Below are positions 36,195 through 45,334 of a stretch of 64,000 bases of DNA, piece by piece (position 1 is the first letter of the stretch; the number at the start of each line of letters is the position of its first letter). Source of the stretch: Halosolutus amylolyticus (lineage in GTDB: Archaea > Halobacteriota > Halobacteria > Halobacteriales > Natrialbaceae); NCBI RefSeq assembly GCF_023566055.1, contig NZ_JALIQP010000001.1:124001-188000 (forward strand), given 5' to 3'. The notes under the pieces are model-generated. The model was not told the origin of the DNA. It saw nothing but the letters and a program-made list of their open reading frames with translations, and did not search any database. The translations under genes and the position numbers were made by a program.

Positions 36195-37346
36195 TTAGAA
36201 TCCTTTGCCGAGCAGTTCGCGGGCGATGACGTTCTTCTGGATCTCCGTGGTGCCCTCGTAGATCTGGGTGATCTTGGCGTCGCGGTAGAACCGTTCGACC
36301 GGGAAGTCGTTGACGTAGCCGGAGCCGCCGTGGATCTGGACGGCCTCGTCGGCGACGTCGACGGCGACGCGGGAGGCGTACTCCTTGGCCATCGAGGCGA
36401 GTTTGGTGATGTCGTTGCCCTGGTCGACGTTCCAGGCGGACTTGTAGGTCAGGTTGCGCGCGGCCTCGGTGTTCGTCGCCATCTCGGCGAGTTTGTGCTG
36501 GATCGCCTGGAACTCGCTGATCGACTGGCCGAACTGTTCGCGGTCCTGGGCGTACTCCAGGGCGGCGCGGGTCGCGCCCTTCGCGATCCCGACGCCCTGC
36601 GCGGCGACGGCGGTCCGCGTTTCGTCGAAGAACTGCATCTGCTGCATGAACGCGGCGTCGCGGGTGCCGACGAGGTTCTCCTCGGGCACGCGCACGTCGT
36701 CGAAGATGAGTTCGGCCGTGTCGGAGGCGCGGATGCCGAGTTTGCCGGTGATCTTGTCGGCCGAGAAGCCGTCGCGATCGGACTCGACGATGATCTGGCT
36801 GAAGCCGTTGTAGCGGCCCTCGGCGTCGGGGTTGGTCTTACAGAGGACGACGAAGAAGTCACCGACGGTCCCGTTGGTGATCCACATCTTGGTTCCGTTG
36901 ATCACCCACTCGTCGCCGTCTTTCTCGGCGCGGGTCGAGACGGACGAGACGTCGGAGCCGGTGTCCGGTTCGGAAATGGCGGCCCCGGAGATCTTCTCGC
37001 CCATGGCGACCGGCTCGAGGTACCGTTCCTTCTGGTCTTCGGTGCCGAAGTTCATGATTGCCTCGCAACCGAACGAGGTCGAGACGATCGAGAGCGCGAT
37101 ACCGGGATCGTAGGAGAACAGCTCCTCCGTGATGATCGCGGTGTCGAGGATGGAGTAGCCGGCACCGCCGTACTCCATCGGGATGTACGCGCCCGTCAGG
37201 CCCATCTCGGCGGCCTCGTCGACGACGTCGTGGGGGTACTTCTCCTCCTCGTCGTACTCCTCGGCGACGGGTTCGATCTCGTTTTCGGCGAAGCGCTGCA
37301 CTTCTTCCCGGATTTGCTCCTGTTCTTCGGAGAGCCCGAATTCCAT
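36195..37346 (-). CDS. Acyl-CoA dehydrogenase (short/medium-chain type)
   Basis: 383 aa, the standard length. Signatures: [35 protein letters not shown] and [20 protein letters not shown]. The catalytic Glu is in [16 protein letters not shown] near the C-terminus. It performs the first step of beta-oxidation with FAD and passes electrons to ETF. It is divergent from the hydroxyacyl-CoA dehydrogenase/enoyl-CoA hydratase gene, with which it shares a short promoter region containing a candidate operator. Confidence 0.94.
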   Translation of the reverse strand: MEFGLSEEQEQIREEVQRFAENEIEPVAEEYDEEEKYPHDVVDEAAEMGLTGAYIPMEYGGAGYSILDTAIITEELFSYDPGIALSIVSTSFGCEAIMNFGTEDQKERYLEPVAMGEKISGAAISEPDTGSDVSSVSTRAEKDGDEWVINGTKMWITNGTVGDFFVVLCKTNPDAEGRYNGFSQIIVESDRDGFSADKITGKLGIRASDTAELIFDDVRVPEENLVGTRDAAFMQQMQFFDETRTAVAAQGVGIAKGATRAALEYAQDREQFGQSISEFQAIQHKLAEMATNTEAARNLTYKSAWNVDQGNDITKLASMAKEYASRVAVDVADEAVQIHGGSGYVNDFPVERFYRDAKITQIYEGTTEIQKNVIARELLGKGF

Positions 37347-37367
37347 AGACGATCGTTATCATGCCAC

Positions 37368-37375
37368 CGATAAAG
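37368..37375 (-). promoter_or_regulatory. TATA box of acyl-CoA dehydrogenase gene (divergent promoter)
   Basis: CTTTATCG on the minus strand is centred about 26 nt before ATG 37346, a leaderless arrangement. Confidence 0.5.
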
Positions 37376-37413
37376 TCCTTTGTAACCAGGAGTAAACAGA
37401 ACTGTAGTTTCCT

Positions 37414-37428
37414 TTACCGAATAGGGAA
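37414..37428. promoter_or_regulatory. Candidate operator TTACCGAATAGGGAA
   Basis: It lies between the divergent acyl-CoA dehydrogenase and hydroxyacyl-CoA dehydrogenase genes, inside the imperfect inverted repeat GTTTCC/GGAAAC. It closely resembles 8665-8678 and shares TTACCGAA with 56575-56587. Confidence 0.4.
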
Positions 37429-37461
37429 ACGTTGAAACCGGTGCCGATAGCATACGTGACC

Positions 37462-39441
37462 ATGGAACTGGAAGATATCAACACCATCGCAGTTCTCGGT
37501 GCGGGGAACATGGGCCACGGCATCGCGGAAGTCGCCGCCATGGCCGGGTACGACGTGAACCTGCGCGACATCAAAGACGAGTTCGTCCAGAACGGCTACG
37601 AGCAGATCGAGTGGTCGCTCAACAAGCTGGCCGAAAACGACCAGCTGAGTCAGGACGAGGCCGACGCCGCGCTCGATCGCGTCACGCCGCTGGTCGACAT
37701 GGAGGAGGCCTGCGGGAACGCCGACGTCGTCATCGAGGCGGTCCCGGAGAAGATGGAGATCAAGAAGGACGTCTATGGGGAACTCGAGGAGGTCGCGCCC
37801 GACGACGCGATCTTCGCGACCAACACGTCCAGTCTCTCGATCACGGAACTGGCCGACGTGACGGAACGTCCGAAGCAGTTCTGTGGCATGCACTTTTTCA
37901 ACCCGCCGGTGCGGATGCCGCTCGTCGAAGTGATCTCGGGCGCCGAGACCGCCGAGGAGACGCTCGACACGATCGAGGCCCTCGCCGAGGACTTCGGCAA
38001 GTCGCCGGTGCGCGTCCACAAGGACTCGCCCGGCTTCATCGTCAACCGCATCCTCGTCCCGCTGATGAACGAGGCCTGCTGGCTCGTGCACAACGACGAG
38101 GCCACCATCGCCGAAGTCGACTCCACGACGAAGTACGGTATGGGCCTCCCGATGGGGAGCTTCGAACTCGGCGACCAGGTCGGTAACGACGTCAGCTTCC
38201 ACGTGCTCGAGTACATGAACGAGGTGCTCGGCGAGGCCTACGAGCCGTGTCCGCTGCTCGAAGAGAAGGTCGAAAACGAGGAACTGGGCAAGAAGACCGG
38301 CAAGGGCTTCTACGACTACGAGGACGGGGACGGCGTCGACATCCCCACCGACGAGCAGTCCGACCTCGTCGAGAAGCGCCTGATCGCGTCGATGGCCAAC
38401 GAGGCCGCCAAGCTGATCGGCAACGACGTCGCCCCGCCGGAGTCGATCGACGAGGCGACGAAGCTCGGTGCCGGCTTCCCCGACGGCCCCGTCAAGGTCG
38501 TCGACGAGTTCGGGCTGGAGAACGCGCTCGAAGCCCTCGAGGAGGCCTACGAGGAGACCGGCCACGAGCGCTACGAACCCGCCGACTACCTGCAGGAACG
38601 GGCCGACGAGGTCGGCACGTTCTACGACGCCGAGGAGGACGACGACGCTGGCGTCGAGTTCGAGGCGATCCGCGTCGAGTACCCCGGCGAGATGGTCGGC
38701 CACGTCGTCATCGATCGGCCACACCGGATGAACACCATCAGCGGCGAACTCCTGGACGAACTGTCCGAGGCGATCGACCTGCTCGAGGACGACGACGACG
38801 TCCGCGCGATCCTCATCACCGGCGAGGGTGAGAAGGCCTTCTCCGCCGGTGCCGACGTCCAGAGCATGGCCGCCGGCGGTGCCGACCCGCTCGGGGCCGT
38901 CGAACTCTCGAAGAAGGGCCAGGAGACCTTCGGCAAACTCGAAGCGTCGGATCTCCCGGTCGTCGCCGGTATCGATGGCTTCTGTCTCGGCGGCGGGATG
39001 GAACTGGCGACGTGTACGGACATCCGCGTCGCGAGCGAGCGCTCCGAGTTCGGACAGCCCGAACTCGACCTCGGCCTGCTCCCCGGCTGGGGCGGCACCC
39101 AGCGACTCGCCAACGTCATCGGCGAGGGCCCCGCGAAGGAGATCATCCTCACGGCCGATCGCTACGAGGCCGAGGCGATGGAGCAGTTCGGCTTCGTCAA
39201 AGAGGTCGTCGACAACGACGACCTCGAGGACGTGGCGTTCGACCTCGCCGCCGACCTCGCCGGCGGCCCGCCGATCGCGACCAAGTACACGAAGCGCGCG
39301 ATGCTCGCCGGCCGCCACGACACCGAGGCCGGCCTCGAGTACGAGGCGTCCGCGTTCGGGCAGTTGATGGCGACCGACGACCTGATGGAGGGGATCACCG
39401 CCTTCATGGGCGACGGGGATCCGGACTTCCAGGGGAAGTGA
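37462..39441 (+). CDS. Bifunctional 3-hydroxyacyl-CoA dehydrogenase/enoyl-CoA hydratase
   Basis: 659 aa from ATG 37462. The N-terminal half is the NAD-dependent dehydrogenase: VLGAGNMGHGIAE, catalytic His in GMHFFNPPVRMPLVEV, and DSPGFIVNRILVP. The second dehydrogenase domain runs to about residue 400. The C-terminal crotonase domain (from about 410) has the oxyanion-hole segment GFCLGGGMELATCTD and both hydratase Glu residues (GGMEL and FGQPEL). Domain order is the reverse of bacterial FadB. It catalyses steps two and three of beta-oxidation. Confidence 0.95.
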   Translation: MELEDINTIAVLGAGNMGHGIAEVAAMAGYDVNLRDIKDEFVQNGYEQIEWSLNKLAENDQLSQDEADAALDRVTPLVDMEEACGNADVVIEAVPEKMEIKKDVYGELEEVAPDDAIFATNTSSLSITELADVTERPKQFCGMHFFNPPVRMPLVEVISGAETAEETLDTIEALAEDFGKSPVRVHKDSPGFIVNRILVPLMNEACWLVHNDEATIAEVDSTTKYGMGLPMGSFELGDQVGNDVSFHVLEYMNEVLGEAYEPCPLLEEKVENEELGKKTGKGFYDYEDGDGVDIPTDEQSDLVEKRLIASMANEAAKLIGNDVAPPESIDEATKLGAGFPDGPVKVVDEFGLENALEALEEAYEETGHERYEPADYLQERADEVGTFYDAEEDDDAGVEFEAIRVEYPGEMVGHVVIDRPHRMNTISGELLDELSEAIDLLEDDDDVRAILITGEGEKAFSAGADVQSMAAGGADPLGAVELSKKGQETFGKLEASDLPVVAGIDGFCLGGGMELATCTDIRVASERSEFGQPELDLGLLPGWGGTQRLANVIGEGPAKEIILTADRYEAEAMEQFGFVKEVVDNDDLEDVAFDLAADLAGGPPIATKYTKRAMLAGRHDTEAGLEYEASAFGQLMATDDLMEGITAFMGDGDPDFQGK

Positions 39442-39765
39442 GGCGACCGTCGAGAGACGAGCGGTGCGCGGTTCGAAGCGGATCGAGAACCGCGAAAAGC
39501 GAACGGCGAAGCCGTAAGCGCAGCGAGTCGTTCGAACGCGAGCGCGATTCGAAGGAAAGTAGGACCGCCCGGCGATCGGTCCGTGCCGATTTTTCGTCCC
39601 GGCCGTCGAACCCGACCGGGAGCCGATCGACTCCCGGGCCGCTTGCACGTGTCGCCGATCGGCGGAGGTGTAATATAGTAGAGAGGTGGTCGCGAGATTT
39701 ATCACAGAGAGGATCCATGTGTGAGCCGTGGCTGTAATCGATGACGAGAATGGAGGGGTCAGCCA
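39442..39765. other. Intergenic region with leader of response-regulator gene
   Basis: 324 bp. The first 150 bp are purine-rich with small hairpins (for example ACGGC-GAA-GCCGT at 39503-39515). From 39671 come AT-rich boxes TAATATAGTA (39671-39680) and GATTTATCA (39696-39704). Two minute reading frames precede the regulator: ATG 39717 to TAA 39737 (6 codons), and ATG 39741 to TGA 39773 (10 codons), whose stop overlaps the regulator start. GGAGG at 39752-39756 is a good Shine-Dalgarno match, unusual in this window. Confidence 0.45.
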
Positions 39766-40338
39766 ATGAGTGACCGGCCGGACATCCTCGTCGTGGACGA
39801 CGAGGCTCGTCTCGCGGACCTGTTTGCCGCGTGGCTCGGCACTGACTGGACTGTCGAAACGGCCTACGACGGATCGGAAGCCCTCGAGAAGATGGCCGAT
39901 TCCGTCGACGTCGTCCTGCTCGACCGGCGTATGCCGGGGCTCTCCGGTGACGAGGTTCTGGAGGAGATCCGAGCCAAGGGATACGACTGCCGCGTCGTCA
40001 TGGTGACGGCGGTCGACCCCGACTTCGACATCATCGAGATGGGGTTCGACGACTACCTCGTCAAGCCCGTCTCGAAGGACGAACTCGTCGCCATGGTGGA
40101 GGACGTCGCCGATCGATCGGACTACGAGTCCGACATCCAGGAGTACTACGCGCTCGTCTCGAAGAAGGCGCTGCTCGAGTCCGAGAAAGCGGACCGTGAA
40201 CTGGCCGAGAACGACGAGTATCTGGAACTGCGCGATCGCGTCGGAGAACTCGAGAAACGGGTCGACGAGACCGTCTCGGGGATGTCCTCCCACGACGACT
40301 TCGTCGGCGCGTTCCAGGACCTCCAGACCGAGAATTAG
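39766..40338 (+). CDS. Response regulator with HalX domain
   Basis: 190 aa. The receiver domain has the acidic pair DD (residues 11-12), phospho-acceptor Asp53 in LLDRRMPG and the conserved Lys in YLVKP (about 97). The C-terminal 70 residues, helical and charged (EYYALVSKKALLESEKA), fit the HalX domain specific to haloarchaea. There is no DNA-binding domain, so output is probably by protein contact. The stop overlaps that of the convergent histidine kinase gene, its likely partner. Confidence 0.88.
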   Translation: MSDRPDILVVDDEARLADLFAAWLGTDWTVETAYDGSEALEKMADSVDVVLLDRRMPGLSGDEVLEEIRAKGYDCRVVMVTAVDPDFDIIEMGFDDYLVKPVSKDELVAMVEDVADRSDYESDIQEYYALVSKKALLESEKADRELAENDEYLELRDRVGELEKRVDETVSGMSSHDDFVGAFQDLQTEN

Positions 40339-42284
40339 GCCGCGAGTTCGAACTCGAACCGGGCCCCTCCATCCTCGCTTTCGGTCGCCGTGATCGACCA
40401 GTCGTGTCCGGTAGCGACCTCCCTGACGATCCAGAGCCCGATTCCGAGCCCTTCCGACGACGAGGAGACCGACGGATCGAACAGTTGACCCTGGAGGTCG
40501 TCGGGGAGTCCGCCGCCGTCGTCTTCGACGAAGAAGCCCCGGGCGTCGGCCGGCGCGTCGTCGTCGCCGGCCGACCCCAGCGGGCCGAGGCGGATGGTGA
40601 CGTCGCTCCCGCCGTGTTCGATGGCGTTGCGGAAACAGTTCTCGAGCAGTCGCAGGAACCGCGATCGATCGGCCTCGAGGACCATCGTCTCCGTAATCGA
40701 GAGGGTCGCCTCTTCCGTGGTGACGTGCTCCCACGCCTCGGCGGCCACCGTTTCGAGGTCGACGCGTTCGACGTCCGTCGCCCACTCGCCGTCCCGGGCG
40801 ATCGCGAGCACGTCCTCGATAATCGACTCCATCCGGTCGAGGCCGTCGCGAACGTTGTCGACGTGCTCGAGCGAACCGGTCTCTTCCAGCAGGTCGAGAT
40901 AGCCCTGTGAGACGCCCAGCGGGTTCCGCAGGTCGTGGCTCACGATCCGCGCGAACGCATCGAGGCGTTCGTTCTGTTCGCGGAGTTTTCGTTCGCTGCG
41001 CTTTCGCTCCGTGACGTCGCGGACGACACCGACGGAGCCGAGGAACGAACCGTCCCGTTCGAGAACGGCGACCTTGACCTCACAGGGGATCGTCGATCCG
41101 GCCTTGGTCTCGAGTGCGACCTCGATGGCCGCCGTACTCTCCCGGCCGTCGAGAAGCCGCCGAACGATCGCTTTACCGGCCTCGACGTCGTCCCGATCGA
41201 AGACGATCGAGACGTGTTCGCCCAGCAGTCCCTCGCGGCTGTAGCCGGTCATCTCGACGAGCGCGTCGTTGACGGTCATGAAGTGCCCCGTATCGTCGAC
41301 GACGTACATCCCGTCGCCCGCCGTCTCGACGAGGCGCTCGTACCGGTGGAGCGTCCGTTCCTGCTGGTCGAGTCGCCCGCGAATCGCGATCGACTCGAGC
41401 ACGTGCGAGGCCGTGTCGGCGACCGACGCGATCGCGTCCCGTTCGTGCCCGGAGAGCCGGTCGGGTGCGTAGACGACGAACACCCCGTAGAACTCGTCCG
41501 CCGAGGAAAGCGGTGCGACGGCGACGCTCTCGACGTCGCGGTCGACCGCGTGATCGCCGAACGGGACGGCATCTGCCCTGCTGGCGACGGGCGAGAGGAC
41601 CTGCAACTCCTGGGAGTGCATCGTCCGTTCGAGGAGCGGGTTGTCGCCGTCGCCGATGCCGAACGTCCGTTGCATCGGCCACTCCATCGCCCGCGGGTCG
41701 GTCAGCCACGGGACGACCTCCCGTTCGCCGCGATCGTACTCGCCGACCCACGCGAACGTGAACCGATCGCCGTCGGTGAACTCCTCGCGGAGGACCCGTT
41801 CGACGGCCACCGGCGAGGTGACGTCCACGAGTCGCCGTCGCACGGCCCCGACGATCGCGTCGAGGTCCGGGGCACCGGTCCCGTCGACCTCGTCCGCGCC
41901 GGTCCGGGCGGGCGGCGCGTCGTCCGCCTCGGTCCCGATCCGCTCGGTCACCGCGGCCGCCAGCCGTTCCGTCGAATCGGTTTCGTCGGCCCGCGCGACC
42001 ACCTCGGCCAGCACGTCGACGGACTCGTCGGCGTCCTCGCCCCAGTGGACGAACGTCGGCGTCTCCGGCGCGGTGGACTCGACTGCGTCGACGAGTGCCG
42101 AGAGGTCGTCGATCGATCGCGCGTCGACGACGATCGCGTCGATCGACTCCGCCTGGAGCCGGTCGACGGCCGCGGACGCATTCTGGGCGATGACGACGTT
42201 GACCGGCGTGTCGGTCAGGGCGAGCGTGATGGACGCACGCGTCGAGCGATCGCTGCTCACACAGAGGACGCGTGGCCGGTTCAC
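40335..42284 (-). CDS. Sensor histidine kinase (receiver-like, GAF, PAS, HisKA, HATPase)
   Basis: 649 aa, no transmembrane helix, so cytoplasmic. Domains in order: degenerate receiver-like (1-125), GAF with Bat-type features (about 150-320), PAS (about 328-450, with GMYVVDDTGHFMTVNDALVE), HisKA with the phospho-acceptor His in ARIVSHDLRNPLG (about 449) and HATPase with NCFRNAIEHG, EDDGGGLP and GLGIGLWIV. It senses an internal signal, possibly redox or light through GAF/PAS, and phosphorylates a regulator. It is tail-to-tail with the HalX regulator gene. Confidence 0.9.
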   Translation of the reverse strand: MNRPRVLCVSSDRSTRASITLALTDTPVNVVIAQNASAAVDRLQAESIDAIVVDARSIDDLSALVDAVESTAPETPTFVHWGEDADESVDVLAEVVARADETDSTERLAAAVTERIGTEADDAPPARTGADEVDGTGAPDLDAIVGAVRRRLVDVTSPVAVERVLREEFTDGDRFTFAWVGEYDRGEREVVPWLTDPRAMEWPMQRTFGIGDGDNPLLERTMHSQELQVLSPVASRADAVPFGDHAVDRDVESVAVAPLSSADEFYGVFVVYAPDRLSGHERDAIASVADTASHVLESIAIRGRLDQQERTLHRYERLVETAGDGMYVVDDTGHFMTVNDALVEMTGYSREGLLGEHVSIVFDRDDVEAGKAIVRRLLDGRESTAAIEVALETKAGSTIPCEVKVAVLERDGSFLGSVGVVRDVTERKRSERKLREQNERLDAFARIVSHDLRNPLGVSQGYLDLLEETGSLEHVDNVRDGLDRMESIIEDVLAIARDGEWATDVERVDLETVAAEAWEHVTTEEATLSITETMVLEADRSRFLRLLENCFRNAIEHGGSDVTIRLGPLGSAGDDDAPADARGFFVEDDGGGLPDDLQGQLFDPSVSSSSEGLGIGLWIVREVATGHDWSITATESEDGGARFEFELAA

Positions 42285-42504
42285 GTGGGTTGGATTCGCG
42301 ATAGCGTGACACCTCCGCCGCGACAGGTCTGGTCTACCTGCACGAATGGCTGGTGAACTGATAAAGTCTGCGAGCGTATACCTCCGTCTTCAGGCGGGGG
42401 TCAAGCGGACTGTTCTTTCGACCGAACCGTTCGGCCGATCGCGAAAGCCGGGGCCGTCGCTACCAGTACTGTCGGATCGACCGCCGGTTGGGGACCGAGG
42501 CCGC

Positions 42505-43656
42505 TCACATCGCCTGGCCGTAGACGAGGTTGCGCTGGACCTCGTTCGCCCCCTCGTAGATGACCGGGATCCGTGCGTCCCGGTAAACCCGGGCGATGCG
42601 GCGTTCGTCGAGGATCGATCGGCCGCCGTGGAACTGCATCCCCTGTTCGGAGACCTCGACTGCCGTCTCGGTCGCCTTGGTCTTGGCCATCGCCGCCCAG
42701 TAGCCCGCGTTCTGTCCTTCGCGAACCTTCTCGCAGGCACGCCACGTGAGCGCCCGGGCGCTCTCGAACTCGATGAGCATGTCCGCGAGGCCGTGCTGGA
42801 CCGCCTGGAACTCGTTGATCGTCCGGCCGAACTCCTCGCGGTCGTGCGTGAACTCCCAGGCCGCCTCGATCGCAGCCGCGGCGAGACCGAGGCCGTGGCC
42901 GGCGACGACGACGCGGCCGTGGTTGAAGAAGTCCGCGAGCATCATGAACCCGGCTCCCTCGTGGCCGATCAGGTTCTCCTCGGGAATCCGGCAGTCGTCC
43001 AGGGTGATGTGGGCCTGCTTCGATGCGCGCATCGCCATCTTCTCGGGGATGTGTTCGGCCTCGTAGCCGTCGGTGTCGGTCGGGACGATGAACATCGAGT
43101 GGTTCCCGTACCGGTTGTCCTCGTCGTCGCCCGTCCGCGCGTAGAGGGTCACCCAGTCCGCCTCGACGCCGTTGCCGATCCAGTACTTCTCGCCGTCGAG
43201 CACGTACTCGTCGCCGTCTTTCTCCGCGCGGGTCTGCATCCCCGCGAGGTCGCTGCCCGTCTCCGGCTCCGAGACGGCCAGCCCCGAGAGTTGTTCGCCC
43301 TCGGCGACCGGCCGGATGTACTCCTCGCACTGCTCGTCGGAGCCGTACTCGTAGGTGATCTCGCAGCCGAAACTCGCGAGCTGGAGCGTCAGCGCGATGC
43401 CGGCGTCGGCCCGGTAGAACTCCTCGGTGAGCGCGAGCAACTGCGGCAGGTCCAGCCCCCGGCCACCCCACTCCTCGGGGATGTCCTGTGCGACCAGGTT
43501 GGCCTCCTGGCCCGCTTCGAGAATCTCGTGGGGGTACTCGCCCGCCTGGAAGTACTCCTGGGCGTTGGGTTCGATGTGTTCCTGGGCAAAGTCGCGGGCC
43601 TCTTCCTTGACGTCGCGGGCGTGCTCCGGGACGATGCTGTCGTCGAGCAGGTCCAT
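42505..43656 (-). CDS. Acyl-CoA dehydrogenase
   Basis: 383 aa. Signatures: LAVSEPETGSDLAGMQTRAEK, YWIGNG, FTHDREEFGR, QFHGGRSILDERRIARVYRD. The catalytic Glu is in VIYEGANEVQRNLVYGQAM. A third acyl-CoA dehydrogenase in the window, distinct from the one at 36.2 kb. It lacks the nearby operator-like site found at the other beta-oxidation genes. Substrate and chain length are unknown. Confidence 0.93.
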   Translation of the reverse strand: MDLLDDSIVPEHARDVKEEARDFAQEHIEPNAQEYFQAGEYPHEILEAGQEANLVAQDIPEEWGGRGLDLPQLLALTEEFYRADAGIALTLQLASFGCEITYEYGSDEQCEEYIRPVAEGEQLSGLAVSEPETGSDLAGMQTRAEKDGDEYVLDGEKYWIGNGVEADWVTLYARTGDDEDNRYGNHSMFIVPTDTDGYEAEHIPEKMAMRASKQAHITLDDCRIPEENLIGHEGAGFMMLADFFNHGRVVVAGHGLGLAAAAIEAAWEFTHDREEFGRTINEFQAVQHGLADMLIEFESARALTWRACEKVREGQNAGYWAAMAKTKATETAVEVSEQGMQFHGGRSILDERRIARVYRDARIPVIYEGANEVQRNLVYGQAM

Positions 43657-43749
43657 GTCCCGTCATCCATGGCAACACGCAAAAGGGCGAGGGGCAACGA
43701 TGCAAGGTCGTCACGTCGCGGCTATCCGATCGCCGACCCGATCGGGCGC

Positions 43750-44214
43750 TCACCGCATGGCCCGGACGAGTTCGTCGGCCGACACGTCCGCGTACCGATC
43801 GAGCCGCCAGATATCCCACGCCAGGTCGCTGACGAAGTGAACGTAGAGGACGGCCGCGGTCAGGACGGCGAGCGGGACGCTCACTACGGAGAGTAGCGGG
43901 ACGAAGACTCCGGCGATCACGAGGTGGCTCAGGAGCCGCGAGAGGACGCCGACGTCACCCCGATCGAAGATCCGGCGCTGGTCGGCGACGGCGGCGGCAG
44001 GGTTCGAGCAACAGAATCGGACGGCGTCCCAGGTCCCGGTCTTGAGTCGCGCGATGAGAAAGTGGTCGAGATCGACGAGGACGCCGACGGCGGTCCCGTA
44101 GGCGACGACGAGTGCAATCGGCAGGGAGACGCCGGCGATGGAGACCGGCGGGAGCGCGTACGCGACGAGCAGGGCGACGACGAACGAGACGGCCGCGTGG
44201 TGTTTCGAGTACAT
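43750..44214 (-). CDS. Small membrane metal-hydrolase-like protein (DUF457/YdjM-like)
   Basis: 154 aa with about four hydrophobic helices. His/Asp residues at helix ends (SKHHAAVS, GVLVDLDHFL, LLSHLVI, YVHFVSDLAWDIW) resemble the YdjM-like membrane hydrolase pattern also seen at 29.3 kb. The substrate is unknown and the family assignment moderate. A short copy of the palindromic element lies 57 bp upstream of the start. Confidence 0.65.
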   Translation of the reverse strand: MYSKHHAAVSFVVALLVAYALPPVSIAGVSLPIALVVAYGTAVGVLVDLDHFLIARLKTGTWDAVRFCCSNPAAAVADQRRIFDRGDVGVLSRLLSHLVIAGVFVPLLSVVSVPLAVLTAAVLYVHFVSDLAWDIWRLDRYADVSADELVRAMR

Positions 44215-44270
44215 CGCAGTCCCTGTCGGCGACGACGACGCCGAGTCACTAAATCGTCCCGACGGCCTCG

Positions 44271-44304
44271 TACGGTCTGTTGTGATTCGTTACAACGATC
44301 CGTA
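44271..44304 (-). repeat. Palindromic TGA-associated element, short copy D (34 bp)
   Basis: On the minus strand TACGGATCGTTGTAACGAAT starts directly after the TGA of the cupin gene, and the other end is ACAACAGACCGTA. Arms of about 15 bp match the outer ends of copies A-C, but the inner part is missing. The right flank is CGA. It looks like an internally deleted derivative. Confidence 0.78.
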
Positions 44305-44682
44305 TCAACCGGCGAATCCCGAGAGGAGCCACTCGTCGCCGTCGCCGTCCTCGTCCGCGATGCTGGGGGCACTGACGAGCACGAACGCGCTCTCCCGATC
44401 GCCGTTACGGATCTGGCGGGTGGACTCGGGTGGGAGCCACAGCGCGTCTCCGGTCTCCATCGCCACGGGATCGTCGTCGACGACCACCTCCGCCTCGCCC
44501 TCGATCAGCACGTAGACCTCCTCGTGGTCGTTGTCCGTGTGGTCGTGTGGTTTGCTCTTCCAGCCGGGGTCGCAGCGGGCTACCGTTACCCCGACCTGTT
44601 CGGTCTCCAGCGGATCGCTGAGAAAGTGCATCGCGCTCGAGACCTGATCGACCTCCTCGTAGTTGACCTTCCGGTAGGACAT
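44305..44682 (-). CDS. Cupin-domain protein
   Basis: 125 aa single cupin. Motif 1 is PHDHTDNDHEEVYVLIEG, with His-x-His and Glu as metal ligands. Motif 2 is GDALWLPPESTRQIRNG, where the usual His is replaced, leaving an incomplete metal site. Such proteins bind small metabolites or act as dioxygenases or isomerases; no function can be assigned. The protein ends SGFAG, then TGA and directly the palindromic element. Confidence 0.82.
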   Translation of the reverse strand: MSYRKVNYEEVDQVSSAMHFLSDPLETEQVGVTVARCDPGWKSKPHDHTDNDHEEVYVLIEGEAEVVVDDDPVAMETGDALWLPPESTRQIRNGDRESAFVLVSAPSIADEDGDGDEWLLSGFAG

Positions 44683-44760
44683 GTGCAGTACTTCGACGGG
44701 ACACCAGTAAAACGATACTGGTGTCTGTAACCCGACGGACGGGTTTCGGGGGGCCCCCGT

Positions 44761-45189
44761 CTAGGTCTCCTGGGCGATCGGGTCGAACTCGTCGACGGGG
44801 ATCACGGAGTAATCGACGGTCAGTGCGTCCCTCGTCGCCCGGATCTTCCCGACGAACGTCGAGATGTCCTCGAGTTCGCCCTCGAGCACGAACAGTTCCA
44901 TACAGTAGTGGTCGCCGACGTGGCTGTGGAAGTTCGACGCGACCAGGTCCTCGTGTTCGTGACGGAGGTGCATCATTCGCTCTTCGACGCTCGTGGTCTC
45001 GTAGTCGAAGAGGACGGTAACGATTCCCATCAGGTCCCGGTCCTCGAGTCTCGTCTCCTCGAACTCGCCGAGCAGGTTCCGCGAGGCTTCCCTGACGACC
45101 TCGCTTCGGCCGGTGTAGCCGTGTTCGTCGGCGAACTGGTCGAGTCGTTCGAGGAGTTCGTCGGGCATCGAGACGCTGACGACTGCCAT
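44761..45189 (-). CDS. nikR: Nickel-responsive regulator NikR (ribbon-helix-helix)
   Basis: 142 aa from ATG 45189. The N-terminal ribbon-helix-helix ([17 protein letters not shown] and [14 protein letters not shown]) binds DNA. The C-terminal ACT-like domain keeps all four nickel ligands of E. coli NikR at the same spacing: His77, His88, His90 and Cys96 ([19 protein letters not shown]). It represses or controls nickel uptake genes when nickel is bound. No nickel transporter or nickel enzyme is adjacent, so its targets lie elsewhere. A TATA box is centred 26 nt before the start. Confidence 0.9.
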   Translation of the reverse strand: MAVVSVSMPDELLERLDQFADEHGYTGRSEVVREASRNLLGEFEETRLEDRDLMGIVTVLFDYETTSVEERMMHLRHEHEDLVASNFHSHVGDHYCMELFVLEGELEDISTFVGKIRATRDALTVDYSVIPVDEFDPIAQET

Positions 45190-45210
45190 GTAATAATCCA
45201 GCCGTCGTAA

Positions 45211-45220
45211 TCTATTAAGG
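45211..45220 (-). promoter_or_regulatory. TATA box of nikR
   Basis: CCTTAATAGA on the minus strand is centred about 26 nt before ATG 45189, a leaderless arrangement. Confidence 0.55.
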
Positions 45221-45303
45221 TTTATCATCCCACTCCTGTCGAGCGTCGGCGATCGGATCACGGCCGACGACGACGGCCGCGTCGGTGTGACAGCCGACCC
45301 CAC

Positions 45304-45312
45304 AAGTTTTGC
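45304..45312 (+). promoter_or_regulatory. TATA-like box of creatininase-family gene
   Basis: AAGTTTTGC is centred about 27 nt before ATG 45335 and supports this start over the upstream in-frame one. Confidence 0.45.
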
Positions 45313-45334
45313 GGACTCGGCCACATCGATACCC

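Noticed and set aside
45190..45334. NikR operator of the GTATGA-N16-TCATAC type in front of nikR
   Set aside because: No matching dyad is visible in this interval, so autoregulation cannot be claimed.
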